Assembly: GCA_017381835.1 (NCBI GenBank)
Contig: JAFOBK010000214.1
Coordinates: forward strand, 1 to 15,123
DNA: 15,123 nt
Source: Oscillospiraceae bacterium
GTDB lineage: Bacteria > Bacillota_A > Clostridia > Oscillospirales > Oscillospiraceae
Direction of reading: 5' to 3'
In this document: positions 5,876 through 12,406 of the stretch, one piece after another
How positions within the stretch are numbered: position 1 is the first letter of the stretch
Layout: each line of letters starts with the position of its first letter
Notes under the pieces: model-generated
What the model was told of the DNA's origin: nothing
Database searches by the model: none
What the model saw: only the letters and a program-made list of their open reading frames with translations
Program-made: the position numbers and the translations under genes

Positions 5876-6805
5876 TTATCCCCACAAACTGTCGGGATAT
5901 TTGCCTTCGGCGGTGAGCTGCTTCAAAGCGGCGATGACGGTGGGCTTGTCGGCTGCGTAGGTAACACCGTACCACTTGTCGGGGGTGCGAAGCATCTTGA
6001 CAGTGGCCTTCTCTGCCTCAATCAGGACACTTACATTGGAGGGCAGGAACATCTCTGCCTTGGCAGGGTTCTTGGGCATGGTTTCTGTCAGGAATGTGGG
6101 GAAGTATGCCTTCAATTCCTGCATAAAGCTGTTGGTAAATCCCCACATATTCATGGAAACGGGGGTATCGGCAGCTACATCTACCCAGGTGATACCGTCA
6201 TCATCCATGTAGTGGATGCCGCCTTCGTACTGCTCAATCCGGGTGCGCTCTACCACGGAGGTCAGGAAACCCTCTGCGTCTGCCTGGCAAATACCCCGGG
6301 CAACGGAGCCGTTTTCGGTGACAGTGTTGCCCAGATTATAGGCTACCATGCAGTAAGCGTACTTGTCGGAATCCTGGGCGGTATCCAGGAAATTGTAGAT
6401 TTTTTGGTAAGCATCCTTGCCGTAATAGTCATCTGCGTTGATGGCGGCAAAGGGTGCGCCGTCCACAGCCTCTGCTGCGCACAGCACTGCGTGGGCAGTA
6501 CCCCAGGGCTTTACACGACCCTCGGGAACGGAGAATCCCTCAGGCAGTTTATCCAGCTCCTGATAAGCATAGCGGATTTCCAGGGGACATTTTTCCAAGC
6601 GCTTGCCCACAGTTGCCATGAAATCCTCGCGGATGGCTTCTTTAATGACGATCACCGCAGTGCGGAAACCGGCCTCATAGGCATCAAAGAGGGAGTAGTC
6701 CAGGATGGCTTCACCGTGATTACCCACGGGATCAATTTGCTTCAAACCGCCGTAACGGCTGCCCATACCGGCGGCCATAACGACCAAAACAGGTTTCTTA
6801 GACAT
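5876..6805 (-). CDS. NTP_transferase-family (sugar-phosphate-type) nucleotidyltransferase
   Basis: 309-residue protein with the NTP_transferase fold, the class that activates sugar phosphates or related alcohols with a nucleoside triphosphate. The N-terminal signature AAGMGSRYGGLKQ (11-23), GTAHAV in KPWGTAHAV (99-107) and the metal-binding NADDYYG (123-129) are clear. The C-terminal part lacks a left-handed beta-helix repeat, so it is not a GlmU-type bifunctional enzyme. I chose the ATG at 6805 because AAAGGGG lies eight bases upstream; earlier in-frame ATGs lack one and overlap the promoter. It stands alone between its own promoter and terminator. Without neighbouring sugar genes the substrate (for example glucose 1-phosphate) cannot be named. 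Confidence 0.82.
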   Translation of the reverse strand: MSKKPVLVVMAAGMGSRYGGLKQIDPVGNHGEAILDYSLFDAYEAGFRTAVIVIKEAIREDFMATVGKRLEKCPLEIRYAYQELDKLPEGFSVPEGRVKPWGTAHAVLCAAEAVDGAPFAAINADDYYGKDAYQKIYNFLDTAQDSDKYAYCMVAYNLGNTVTENGSVARGICQADAEGFLTSVVERTRIEQYEGGIHYMDDDGITWVDVAADTPVSMNMWGFTNSFMQELKAYFPTFLTETMPKNPAKAEMFLPSNVSVLIEAEKATVKMLRTPDKWYGVTYAADKPTVIAALKQLTAEGKYPDSLWG

Positions 6806-6836
6806 AATGGAACCCCTTTCGTAATTTGTATCTTTC

Positions 6837-6865
6837 ATTATACTCCCTTTTGTGAAAAAGGGCAA
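6837..6865 (-). promoter_or_regulatory. SigA promoter of the nucleotidyltransferase gene
   Basis: Minus strand TTGCCC (6865-6860), a 17-base spacer and a perfect TATAAT (6842-6837). The start site near 6830 is about 25 bases ahead of the ATG, showing that the gene is not simply read through from gluQ. Confidence 0.75.
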
Positions 6866-6885
6866 GGGAATCTGCCTGTTTTTAT

Positions 6886-7800
6886 CTATATGAGTTCTTT
6901 GGCATCCAAATAGATGGCATCTCCCCGGATTTTATCAAAGGAAAAATGCGCTGCCAACTCTCGGGCGCTGATGGCTGCGGGCATATCCAACAGACCGGCA
7001 GAATGAGCCAATACACCGATCAGATGCTCCGGTGTGGTGTGAGCGCGCAAATATCCCAGATCCAGATCCTTGTCCCGCTTGCTGAGCCGCCGTCCGTCGG
7101 GAGCCAGCAGCATGGGAACATGGGCATACTCCGGATGGGGGAACCCAAGCAAAGATTGCAGATACATCTGCCGGGGGGCAGAGCTTAAAAGATCGGTGCC
7201 TCTTACCACCTGGTTGACTCCGGCCAGGGCGTCATCCACGGTGACTGCCAGCTGATAGACATAGACACCGTCGGCCCTGCGGACAACAAAATCGCCGCAA
7301 TGGGTAGCAAGATTTTCTGTGTAAATGCCCTGGATCTTGTCGTCTACTGTCCACGCCTGATCCGGTACTTTCACCCGCCAGGCAGGGGCTCTGCCAAAGG
7401 CAGCCCGTTCTTCATCACTGAGGTTCCGGCAGGTGCCGGCATACACATAAGTGCCGTCGGACAGATGGGGGGCATTGACGCTGTGAAGCTGGCTGCGGGT
7501 GCAGTAGCAGGGGTAGAGAAGATCCATGGCTTCCAACCGGTCAAAATATGTTTGATAAATCTCACTGCGCTGGCTTTGCGGCTGGGTTTCCGCGTCCCAG
7601 TCAAGACCCAGCCAAAGCAAATCTTCCCGCAAAATTTGCGCGAATTCTCCGCTGGTGCGCTGGGTGTCCAGATCTTCCATCCGCAGCACCATATGTCCAT
7701 GGTCATGTCTGACGGAAAGCCAGGCTACCAGGGCGGCAAACACATTGCCCAAATGCATCCGGCCGGAGGGAGTGGGTGCGAATCGTCCTACCGTTGCCAT
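6886..7800 (-). CDS. gluQ: Glutamyl-Q tRNA(Asp) synthetase
   Basis: 304-residue paralogue of glutamyl-tRNA synthetase that lacks the C-terminal anticodon-binding domain. GluQ-RS attaches glutamate to the queuosine base of tRNA(Asp) rather than to the tRNA 3' end. The class I signature appears as APTPSGRMHLGN (8-19), the KMSKS-like loop as RRLSKRD (237-243), and the GluQ-RS zinc site as Cys98, Cys100, Tyr120 and Cys124 in the pattern CxC-x19-YxxxC. The short length rules out canonical GltX. The ATG at 7800 has GGGGG seven bases upstream, and its first base is the last base of the previous gene's stop (TAATG), so the two are coupled. Its presence implies that the organism modifies tRNA with queuosine. 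Confidence 0.9.
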   Translation of the reverse strand: MATVGRFAPTPSGRMHLGNVFAALVAWLSVRHDHGHMVLRMEDLDTQRTSGEFAQILREDLLWLGLDWDAETQPQSQRSEIYQTYFDRLEAMDLLYPCYCTRSQLHSVNAPHLSDGTYVYAGTCRNLSDEERAAFGRAPAWRVKVPDQAWTVDDKIQGIYTENLATHCGDFVVRRADGVYVYQLAVTVDDALAGVNQVVRGTDLLSSAPRQMYLQSLLGFPHPEYAHVPMLLAPDGRRLSKRDKDLDLGYLRAHTTPEHLIGVLAHSAGLLDMPAAISARELAAHFSFDKIRGDAIYLDAKELI

Positions 7801-8093
7801 TACAACACCCCCAGGAATTTTAAAAGCAGCAAAATACCGGCCGCCAGCAGGAGCATGCAGCCCATGGTCAGCAGGACACCCCATACACCACCGGATTTGC
7901 CCCGGTGGACATCTTCGCTATATGCATCCATATCCACATCTGTGCGGTCTGTGTTGATGGCCTTGCAGACGGGGGCGGAATTGGCTTGACGGGATTTGGC
8001 GGAAGATGCCTGAGAAAAATCGAATACCAGATCCTCTTCTTCCATCAGCGCTTCCTCTAAACGGCGCAGTTCACTGTTGCGTTTGCTTCCCAT
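7800..8093 (-). CDS. Small protein with C-terminal membrane anchor, coupled to gluQ
   Basis: 97 residues, not recognised. Residues 1-67 are hydrophilic, beginning with a charged, probably helical stretch (MGSKRNSELRRLEEALMEEE) and an acidic middle (DRTDVDMDAYSED). One membrane helix at about 70-93 ends three residues before the C-terminus, so it looks tail-anchored with a cytosolic domain. The ATG at 8093 has AAGGAGGTG at the right distance; the upstream GTG at 8102 is too close. The stop overlaps the gluQ start (TAATG). A good promoter lies upstream. Tight coupling suggests a shared transcript with gluQ but says nothing specific about function. Confidence 0.8.
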   Translation of the reverse strand: MGSKRNSELRRLEEALMEEEDLVFDFSQASSAKSRQANSAPVCKAINTDRTDVDMDAYSEDVHRGKSGGVWGVLLTMGCMLLLAAGILLLLKFLGVL

Positions 8094-8120
8094 CAGATTC
8101 ACCTCCTTACGGTTTCTCCC

Positions 8121-8149
8121 ATTTTAACGGATATTTACAGGGAAGTAAA
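8121..8149 (-). promoter_or_regulatory. SigA promoter of the small-protein/gluQ operon
   Basis: Minus strand TTTACT (8149-8144), a 17-base spacer and TAAAAT (8126-8121). It lies just upstream of the AAGGAGGTG of the 97-residue gene and is divergent from the promoter at 8165-8193. Confidence 0.6.
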
Positions 8150-8164
8150 GGCTATTTTTGGGAC

Positions 8165-8193
8165 TTGAGAAATGGGGAAAGATAGGATATAAT
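8165..8193 (+). promoter_or_regulatory. SigA promoter of the CapA-like gene
   Basis: TTGAGA (8165-8170), exactly 17 bases, then a perfect TATAAT (8188-8193). The start near 8200 gives a short leader with AAGGAGGTG at 8209-8217. Confidence 0.85.
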
Positions 8194-8222
8194 GTACTAA
8201 ACTATGCGAAGGAGGTGCTGCT

Positions 8223-9488
8223 ATGACACCGGAATGGAATCCCAATATGGAACAGCTGAATAAACGGCGTGTCGAGCGGCATCACCGCCGGCGCAAAGAA
8301 ACCGTGAGAAGACGGCGCAGAAAGACCCTTGCTATGGTTGCGGTATGTCTTGCGATGATTGCCCTCGGTTTAGGTGTTTTCTTCCTGGTAAGAAACGGAG
8401 AGAACAAAGAATCTGAGCAGCAGGTGCAGCAGAATACACAGCCTGCGCAGCCCACACCTGCGGATGCTACGGTGATCCATCTGGTGGCGGCCGGCGATGT
8501 GAATGTGACCGATGCCATTGTGGCTTCCGGCGGTTCCAGTTATGACTACACCGAAACCTTTATGGATGTTGCCCATCTGCTGGCAGAGGGCGATCTGACA
8601 GTGGTGAATTTCGAAGGCAATCTTTGTGACGCACCTTACGGAGATTCCCGCTCCGCGCCCCAGGCTTTTGTGGAAGCCTTGGATCGCTGCGGTGTGGATA
8701 TGATGCAGCTGGCAAACTCCTATTCCATCTATCAGGGTATCTCCGGTCTGCAGGCTACCATTCAGGGTGTGAAAAATGCGGGCATGGAACCTTTGGGTGT
8801 GTATGCAGATGAGCGGGCCTATAAAGCCGGCAAGGGCTATACTATCAAAGAGGTGGATGGCATTAAGATCGCTTTCGTGGCTTTTACCAAGGGTATGGAC
8901 GGCATGACCCTGCCCCAGGGCAGTGAGAATTGCGTCAATGTGCTCTATTCTGACTATGACAGCACCTATCAGAAGATCAATACCAAGGCAATTGATACGG
9001 TACTGGATGCGGTGGCTGAGGAAAAACCGGATTTGACGGTAGCAATGCTCCATTGGGGCAGTGAGTATAACGATAATATCAGCAAGACCCAGGAAGATGT
9101 GGCACAACTGTTGCAGAGCCGGGGCGTGGAAGTTATTTTGGGCACGCATCCCCATTATGTGCAGAAAATTACCCATGATCCTGCTAGCGGTAATTTTGTA
9201 GCCTACTCCCTGGGAGACCTGATCAGTGATGGTCAGAAGGCCGGTACAGAGTATTCCATTATTCTGAATCTGGAGATTACCAAAACCGCCGAGGATACCA
9301 AAGTCACCGGATATTCCTATACGCCTATTTTTACGGTGGCAGAGCGGGGTAGCAGCCTGCGCAGCGTGCGAATCGCTGAGGCTGTTGTGGCCTATGAAGG
9401 CGGTCATATCCGGGGTGTGAAACCGGAAACCTATGAAGACTTGAAGTATGCCCTGGGCCGTATCGAGGCCAGAATCAGCGGCGAATAA
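8223..9488 (+). CDS. CapA family (metallophosphatase-like) membrane-anchored protein
   Basis: 421 residues. A very basic N-terminus (RRVERHHRRRKETVRRRRRK) precedes one membrane helix at about 36-56, then a Gln/Pro-rich linker and an extracytoplasmic CapA/PGA_cap domain from about 84 to 380. CapA proteins take part in poly-gamma-glutamate capsule assembly or surface polymer metabolism; many members in Clostridia have no proven role. Motifs seen are AAGDVN (89-94), VVNFEGNL (127-134), LHWGSEY (276-282), GTHPHYVQ (307-314) and YSLGDLI (328-334). The usual ANNHxxDYG is replaced by ANSYSIYQG (164-172), losing the His and Asp normally at the metal site, so catalytic activity is doubtful. No capB or capC is adjacent. 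The start has a strong ribosome binding site, and the gene has its own promoter and terminator. Confidence 0.85.
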   Translation: MTPEWNPNMEQLNKRRVERHHRRRKETVRRRRRKTLAMVAVCLAMIALGLGVFFLVRNGENKESEQQVQQNTQPAQPTPADATVIHLVAAGDVNVTDAIVASGGSSYDYTETFMDVAHLLAEGDLTVVNFEGNLCDAPYGDSRSAPQAFVEALDRCGVDMMQLANSYSIYQGISGLQATIQGVKNAGMEPLGVYADERAYKAGKGYTIKEVDGIKIAFVAFTKGMDGMTLPQGSENCVNVLYSDYDSTYQKINTKAIDTVLDAVAEEKPDLTVAMLHWGSEYNDNISKTQEDVAQLLQSRGVEVILGTHPHYVQKITHDPASGNFVAYSLGDLISDGQKAGTEYSIILNLEITKTAEDTKVTGYSYTPIFTVAERGSSLRSVRIAEAVVAYEGGHIRGVKPETYEDLKYALGRIEARISGE

Positions 9489-9497
9489 GAAAAAACC

Positions 9498-9535
9498 ATA
9501 GCGGATGGAGGACTTTCTCCATCCGCTATTTTTTT
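9498..9535 (+). terminator. Terminator after the CapA-like gene
   Basis: A 13-bp perfect stem (ATAGCGGATGGAG, 9498-9510, with 9517-9529) has a six-base loop and seven T. It lies nine bases after the stop at 9488. Confidence 0.95.
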
Positions 9536-9536
9536 C

Positions 9537-9565
9537 TTGCCTTAGAGGCAGATATATAGTAGAAT
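9537..9565 (+). promoter_or_regulatory. Probable SigA promoter of the acyltransferase gene
   Basis: TTGCCT (9537-9542), 17 bases, then TAGAAT (9560-9565), just past the preceding terminator. The following leader is AT-rich and about 30 bases long. Confidence 0.55.
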
Positions 9566-9602
9566 AATTGTGTATAAATTATGAACAAATGGGTTGAATA
9601 AT

Positions 9603-10886
9603 ATGAAAATCGTAACCAAGAAGAGCACTTATGAAAAAGTCATGGCTATGAAGCGGACAAAACCCCGCAGACCCCTGCGGCCGCTGTTTTTACTGCAGAT
9701 CCTGATTCGGATCCTGTCCATGTTTGATCTGATCCCTGCTAAATTCAAGTATGAAAAACACGGCATGGAGAAAATCGGCAAGAAAGAACCTTGTCTGATT
9801 CTGATGAATCACTCCAGCTTCATGGATCTGGAGATCGCCTCCCATATTTTCTTCCCCAAGCGCTACGGCATTGTTACCACCTCCGATGGCTTTGTGGGGC
9901 CGCTGATGCGGTGGCTCATGCCCCTGCTGGGCTGCATTCCCACCCAGAAATTTGTCAGCGATATGAGCCTGATCAAAAACATGCAGTATATGCTGAAGGA
10001 AAAGAAGACCAGCGTGCTGATGTTCCCGGAGGCCGGTTATTCCTTTGACGGCACGGCTACGGTTCTTCCTAAGAAGATGGGCATTCTGCTGAAGAAACTG
10101 GATGTGCCGGTGGTGACCGTGATCACCCAGGGCGCCTATTTCCGCCAGCCGCTGTATAACGACCTGCAGAAGCGCAAGGTGCAGGTTCGGGCAGATGTGA
10201 CCTGCCTCTTTACCAGAGAAGAACTGAAGACCCTTTCCATTGCGGAGCTGGATAAGCGGCTGGAAGAACAATTTACCTTCGACAATTTCCGCTGGCAGCA
10301 GGAGACCGGCATGGTGGTGGATGAGCCTTTCCGCGCAGACGGCCTGAACCGGCTGCTCTATAAGTGCCCCCACTGCGGCACTGAGGGAAACATGGTGGGC
10401 AAGGGCATTAAGCTGACCTGCCATAACTGCGGCGCAGAGTATGAACTGACGGAAACCGGCTTCCTGAAAGCAGACAATGCGATTTTCACCCATGTGCCGG
10501 ATTGGTTTAACTGGCAGCGGCAGGAAATCCGCAAGGAACTGGAAAGCGGTTCTTATAATCTGGATATCCAGGTGGATATCGCCATGCTGGTAAACTACAA
10601 TGCACTGTATATGGTTGGTGAAGGACGGCTGACCCATACGGTGGAGGGTTTCCATCTGACCGGCTGTGACGGCAAGCTGGACTATACCCAGGGACCTGTG
10701 GCCAGCCACTGTCTGAATGCGGACTATTTCTGGTATGAGATCGGCGATATGATCGGCATCGGCAACCAGGATGTGCTCTATTTCTGCTTCCCGAAGAATT
10801 GCGGCGATGTGGTAGCCAAGACCCGTCTGGCCACAGAAGAGCTTTATAAAATGAAAAAGACCCGCAGACCCAGAGTCGGCGAATAA
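9603..10886 (+). CDS. PlsC-like lysophospholipid acyltransferase with C-terminal zinc ribbon
   Basis: 427 residues. The N-terminal half is a glycerolipid acyltransferase: MNHSSFMD with the His70-x4-Asp75 catalytic motif, and FPEAGYSFDG (141-150) in place of the usual FPEG segment. Such enzymes acylate lysophosphatidic acid or related lipids at the membrane; basic residues and a hydrophobic stretch near the N-terminus (about 27-46) fit peripheral or single-helix attachment. A zinc ribbon follows, with CPHCG (255-259) and CHNCG (273-277), and then about 150 residues of unknown fold ending in KKTRRPRVGE. The ribbon could mediate protein or nucleic acid contact, so the substrate is uncertain. The ATG at 9603 has only a weak ribosome binding site (ATGGG); a TTG at 9594 would add MNN. 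It is monocistronic, with its own promoter and terminator. Confidence 0.85.
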   Translation: MKIVTKKSTYEKVMAMKRTKPRRPLRPLFLLQILIRILSMFDLIPAKFKYEKHGMEKIGKKEPCLILMNHSSFMDLEIASHIFFPKRYGIVTTSDGFVGPLMRWLMPLLGCIPTQKFVSDMSLIKNMQYMLKEKKTSVLMFPEAGYSFDGTATVLPKKMGILLKKLDVPVVTVITQGAYFRQPLYNDLQKRKVQVRADVTCLFTREELKTLSIAELDKRLEEQFTFDNFRWQQETGMVVDEPFRADGLNRLLYKCPHCGTEGNMVGKGIKLTCHNCGAEYELTETGFLKADNAIFTHVPDWFNWQRQEIRKELESGSYNLDIQVDIAMLVNYNALYMVGEGRLTHTVEGFHLTGCDGKLDYTQGPVASHCLNADYFWYEIGDMIGIGNQDVLYFCFPKNCGDVVAKTRLATEELYKMKKTRRPRVGE

Positions 10887-10919
10887 AAAACACACCCCGC
10901 AGGCCATGTAAAACAGTTG

Positions 10920-10954
10920 AAAGGCACAGTGGACCAGTCCGCTGTGCCTTTTCT
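10920..10954 (+). terminator. Terminator after the acyltransferase gene
   Basis: AAGGCACAG (10921-10929) pairs with CTGTGCCTT (10942-10950), extended by an inner GGAC/GTCC pair and followed by TTCTT. It is about 35 bases after the stop and just before the larger repeat islet. Confidence 0.85.
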
Positions 10955-10989
10955 TGTATAATCCGATTTTGTGTGATAGAATGTAAATA

Positions 10990-11120
10990 AATAGACCGAT
11001 AAACATGAATTTGACAGCCAGTGGCCGCTGACAATGCGTGCTTGGTGCAGTGCGTTTCGTTACTGCCCTGACCCGCTCGGTATCGTTACTGCAAAGCTGT
11101 TAGACAAACTTGAATTTGAC
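10990..11120 (+). repeat. Islet repeat, 105-bp subtype, bounded by direct motif copies
   Basis: From 11016 this matches the tandem units at 539-748 (CCAGTGGCCGCTGACAATGC, then TTTCGTTACTGCCCTGACCC and CTCGGTATCGTT). It ends in a good family motif, GTTAGACAAACTTGAATTTG (11099-11118). A degenerate motif copy (TAGACC, then CATGAATTTGAC) precedes it at about 10990-11015. The right-hand motif is 27 bases upstream of the first cargo gene of the islet. Confidence 0.8.
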
Positions 11121-11146
11121 TTGCACCTACAAAGGATGTGACGCTT

Positions 11147-11548
11147 ATGGATGGATATATTGCTATTGCTACGATTCTTGCTACGATATGTTTTTGGAAT
11201 TTATTAATCGCTATTCTAGGCTTATTCCCACAATGTTGTTCATCCACAGTCGGAACTTTAATTGACACAAATACGAAGAAGAGTGTACGCACTCCTCGTG
11301 GGCGAAAAATTCCCATTCTCACACGATATGCCTACACATATACGGTCAAAGGGAAGGAATACACATACTCTGCTCGTGGTGAACATTCTAAGCGTCGCCT
11401 TTCTCTCAAGACCACTATGGTATATGTAAAGTGGTTTCCTTGGCGTGCTTATCCTGAAAAATTCAAGGGAACAAAAGAATGGGCTGTTGGTCTTGTTACG
11501 CTTTACGCAAGCATTCGGATAATTTATGCCATAGCATCAATTAGGTAA
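11147..11548 (+). CDS. AT-rich cargo gene: DUF3592-like two-helix membrane protein
   Basis: 133 residues. Membrane helices at about 5-27 and 112-130 flank an extracytoplasmic or cytosolic loop. The core TRYAYTYTVKGKEYTYSARG followed by VYVKWFPWRAYPEK resembles the DUF3592 pattern (an x-Y-x-Y-x-V-x-G-K-x-Y strand, then VxYxPxxP), but the match is by eye only and the function of that family is unknown to me. I prefer the ATG at 11147 because AAAGGA lies ten bases upstream; the GTG at 11138 is too close to it. G/C is 22 of 60 in a sample at 11221-11280, far below the core genes. The stop codon (TAA, 11546-11548) overlaps the inverted repeat motif at 11547, while a direct motif copy precedes the gene. 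Confidence 0.72.
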   Translation: MDGYIAIATILATICFWNLLIAILGLFPQCCSSTVGTLIDTNTKKSVRTPRGRKIPILTRYAYTYTVKGKEYTYSARGEHSKRRLSLKTTMVYVKWFPWRAYPEKFKGTKEWAVGLVTLYASIRIIYAIASIR

Positions 11549-11733
11549 ATTCCAATTTGTCTAACTGATTCGCACCGCACCAAAGCCTCCCCTGTGTAAG
11601 GGGAGGTGGGCAAAATCTTCGATTTTGCTCGGAGGGGTTGTCAATCCCTCAGTCACGCTGTTCGCGTGACAGCTCCCTTTACACAAGGGAGCCTTGGGCG
11701 CTCCCGCGCCAGAAGAAAACACTTAAATTTGAG
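11547..11733. repeat. Compound islet repeat with nested CCTCCC/GGGAGG hairpin element (copy 1)
   Basis: The left edge is the inverted motif AAATTCCAATTTGTCTAAC (11547-11565); the right edge is a degraded direct copy (ACACTTAAATTTGAG, 11719-11733). Inside, 11580-11698 is a hairpin-rich element with imperfect terminal inverted repeats (CAAAGCCTCCCCTGTGTAAG, and CAAGGCTCCCTTGTGTAAAG on the other strand). Internal hairpins are CCTCCCC/GGGGAGG, GCAAAATC/GATTTTGC, GTCACGC/GCGTGAC and GCTCCCTT/AAGGGAGC. A second copy with the same edges and inner order is at 12199-12386. Similar CCTCCC elements are common in gut Ruminococcaceae as far as I recall; I know no formal name. Confidence 0.8.
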
Positions 11734-11742
11734 GATGTTAAT

Positions 11743-12084
11743 GTGATTACAGAAAAGGTAAAGCAATATATTGAAACCAATAGGCTATGCCGTGAAAATT
11801 TGTTTTATGATTGGGAACAATTCTTGGAGTTACTCTTTGCGGAGGGCGGTAAGGTTGAATCCGTTCTGTGGTTTGAACATGTTCTTATCAGTGAACAGGT
11901 GAATTCTCTTGGCGGTGGTGGATATAGCGATAGAGAGGATCCCGACTATATGTTTGCAGAAACATACATTTTTGATAGCAAAATGGAAGACAAATCTCTA
12001 CAAGATATCAAAGAATATGTACAGGCTGTTCTTGCGTCCCATCCAAATAACAAATTACTTCCATCATTCTTTATAATAAAGTAA
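11743..12084 (+). CDS. AT-rich cargo gene: small soluble protein of unknown function
   Basis: 113 residues, not recognised. It has no membrane segment or signal peptide. The N-terminal part is probably helical (ITEKVKQYIETNRLCRENLF), followed by WEQFLELLFAEGGKVESVLWF, a Gly-rich turn (SLGGGGY), an acidic stretch (SDREDPDYMF) and a C-terminal helix-strand (IKEYVQAVLASHPN, then PSFFIIK). The start is the GTG at 11743, with GAGG eight bases upstream. The frame stays open back to 11638, but those 35 codons translate the adjacent repeat and should not be counted. G/C is 19 of 60 at 11761-11820. The next repeat begins directly after the stop. Size and acidic character would suit an immunity protein, but no toxin is present and this is a guess. 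Confidence 0.72.
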   Translation: MITEKVKQYIETNRLCRENLFYDWEQFLELLFAEGGKVESVLWFEHVLISEQVNSLGGGGYSDREDPDYMFAETYIFDSKMEDKSLQDIKEYVQAVLASHPNNKLLPSFFIIK

Positions 12085-12220
12085 AAATCCGATTTGACGA
12101 ATTCCATACGCAGAGCGGGAGATAGCGACTGGTCGAGAGGACCCAATGGTGTGCTTTGACCAGCGCAGCCCGTAACGAATTGTCATCGGCCACTGGCCGC
12201 CAAATTCCAATTTATCTAAC
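12085..12220. repeat. Islet repeat, second subtype (copy 1)
   Basis: Starts right after the cargo-gene stop with a degenerate inverted motif (AAATCCGATTTGACGAATT, 12085-12103) and ends with a clear inverted motif (CCAAATTCCAATTTATCTAA, 12200-12219). Just before the latter is the palindrome GGCCACTGGCC (12188-12198), shared with the other subtypes. An inner inverted pair, CTGGTC and GACCAG, can form a stem. Its partner at 12924-13057 aligns along most of its length (CGCAGAGC, GGTCGAG, CGCAG.CCGTAACG, ATTGTCA). The last ~21 bases are shared with the compound repeat that follows. Confidence 0.78.
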
Positions 12221-12386
12221 AGTTACGCACACATCAAAGCCTCCCTCTGATGAGGGAGGTGGCCCGAAGGGCCGGAGGGAGAGAAAACTACCCCTCAGTC
12301 AGCTTGTTCGGCTGACAGCTCCCCTGACAAGGGGAGCCTTGGGCGCTCCCGCGCTAGTGCTGCAACCTGAAATTGGCACAAAATCG
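12199..12386. repeat. Compound islet repeat with nested CCTCCC/GGGAGG element (copy 2)
   Basis: Same organisation as 11547-11733: the inverted motif on the left, a short linker ending ACATCAAAGCC, the hairpin element at about 12235-12342, and the tail GCCTTGGGCGCTCCCGCGC(T)AG. A degraded direct motif follows (CAACCTGAAATTGGCA, 12363-12378). Hairpins are CCTCCCTC/GAGGGAGG, GGCCC/GGGCC, GTCAGC/GCTGAC and CTCCCC/GGGGAG. It lies immediately upstream of a cargo gene, as copy 1 does, so the pair brackets the 11743-12084 gene. Confidence 0.8.
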
Positions 12387-12406
12387 TACTAAAAGGAAGT
12401 GACAAC

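Noticed and set aside
11099..11565. Integron-type attC reading: GTTAGAC fits the GTTRRRY core and GTCTAAC fits RYYYAAC, bracketing the 11147-11548 gene.
   Set aside because: The spacers do not end with a second GTTRRRY before the next genes, no paired inner boxes are evident, copies occur in tandem and at a distant locus, and no integrase is in the window. The match is probably a coincidence within a longer motif, though a genome search for an IntI gene would settle it.
11579..11705. CRISPR array or phage attachment site in the islet.
   Set aside because: Repeats are long, few, unevenly spaced and separated by genes rather than by uniform spacers. There are no cas genes and no tRNA or integrase for an attachment site.
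11638..11742. Upstream extension of the 113-residue cargo protein by 35 residues.
   Set aside because: These codons translate the compound repeat. GTG 11743 has a proper ribosome binding site and coding composition begins there.
12156..12392. Frames inside the repeat blocks, including the minus-strand frame at 12887-13126.
   Set aside because: They are wholly repeat sequence, lack ribosome binding sites and differ between repeat copies by frameshifts.
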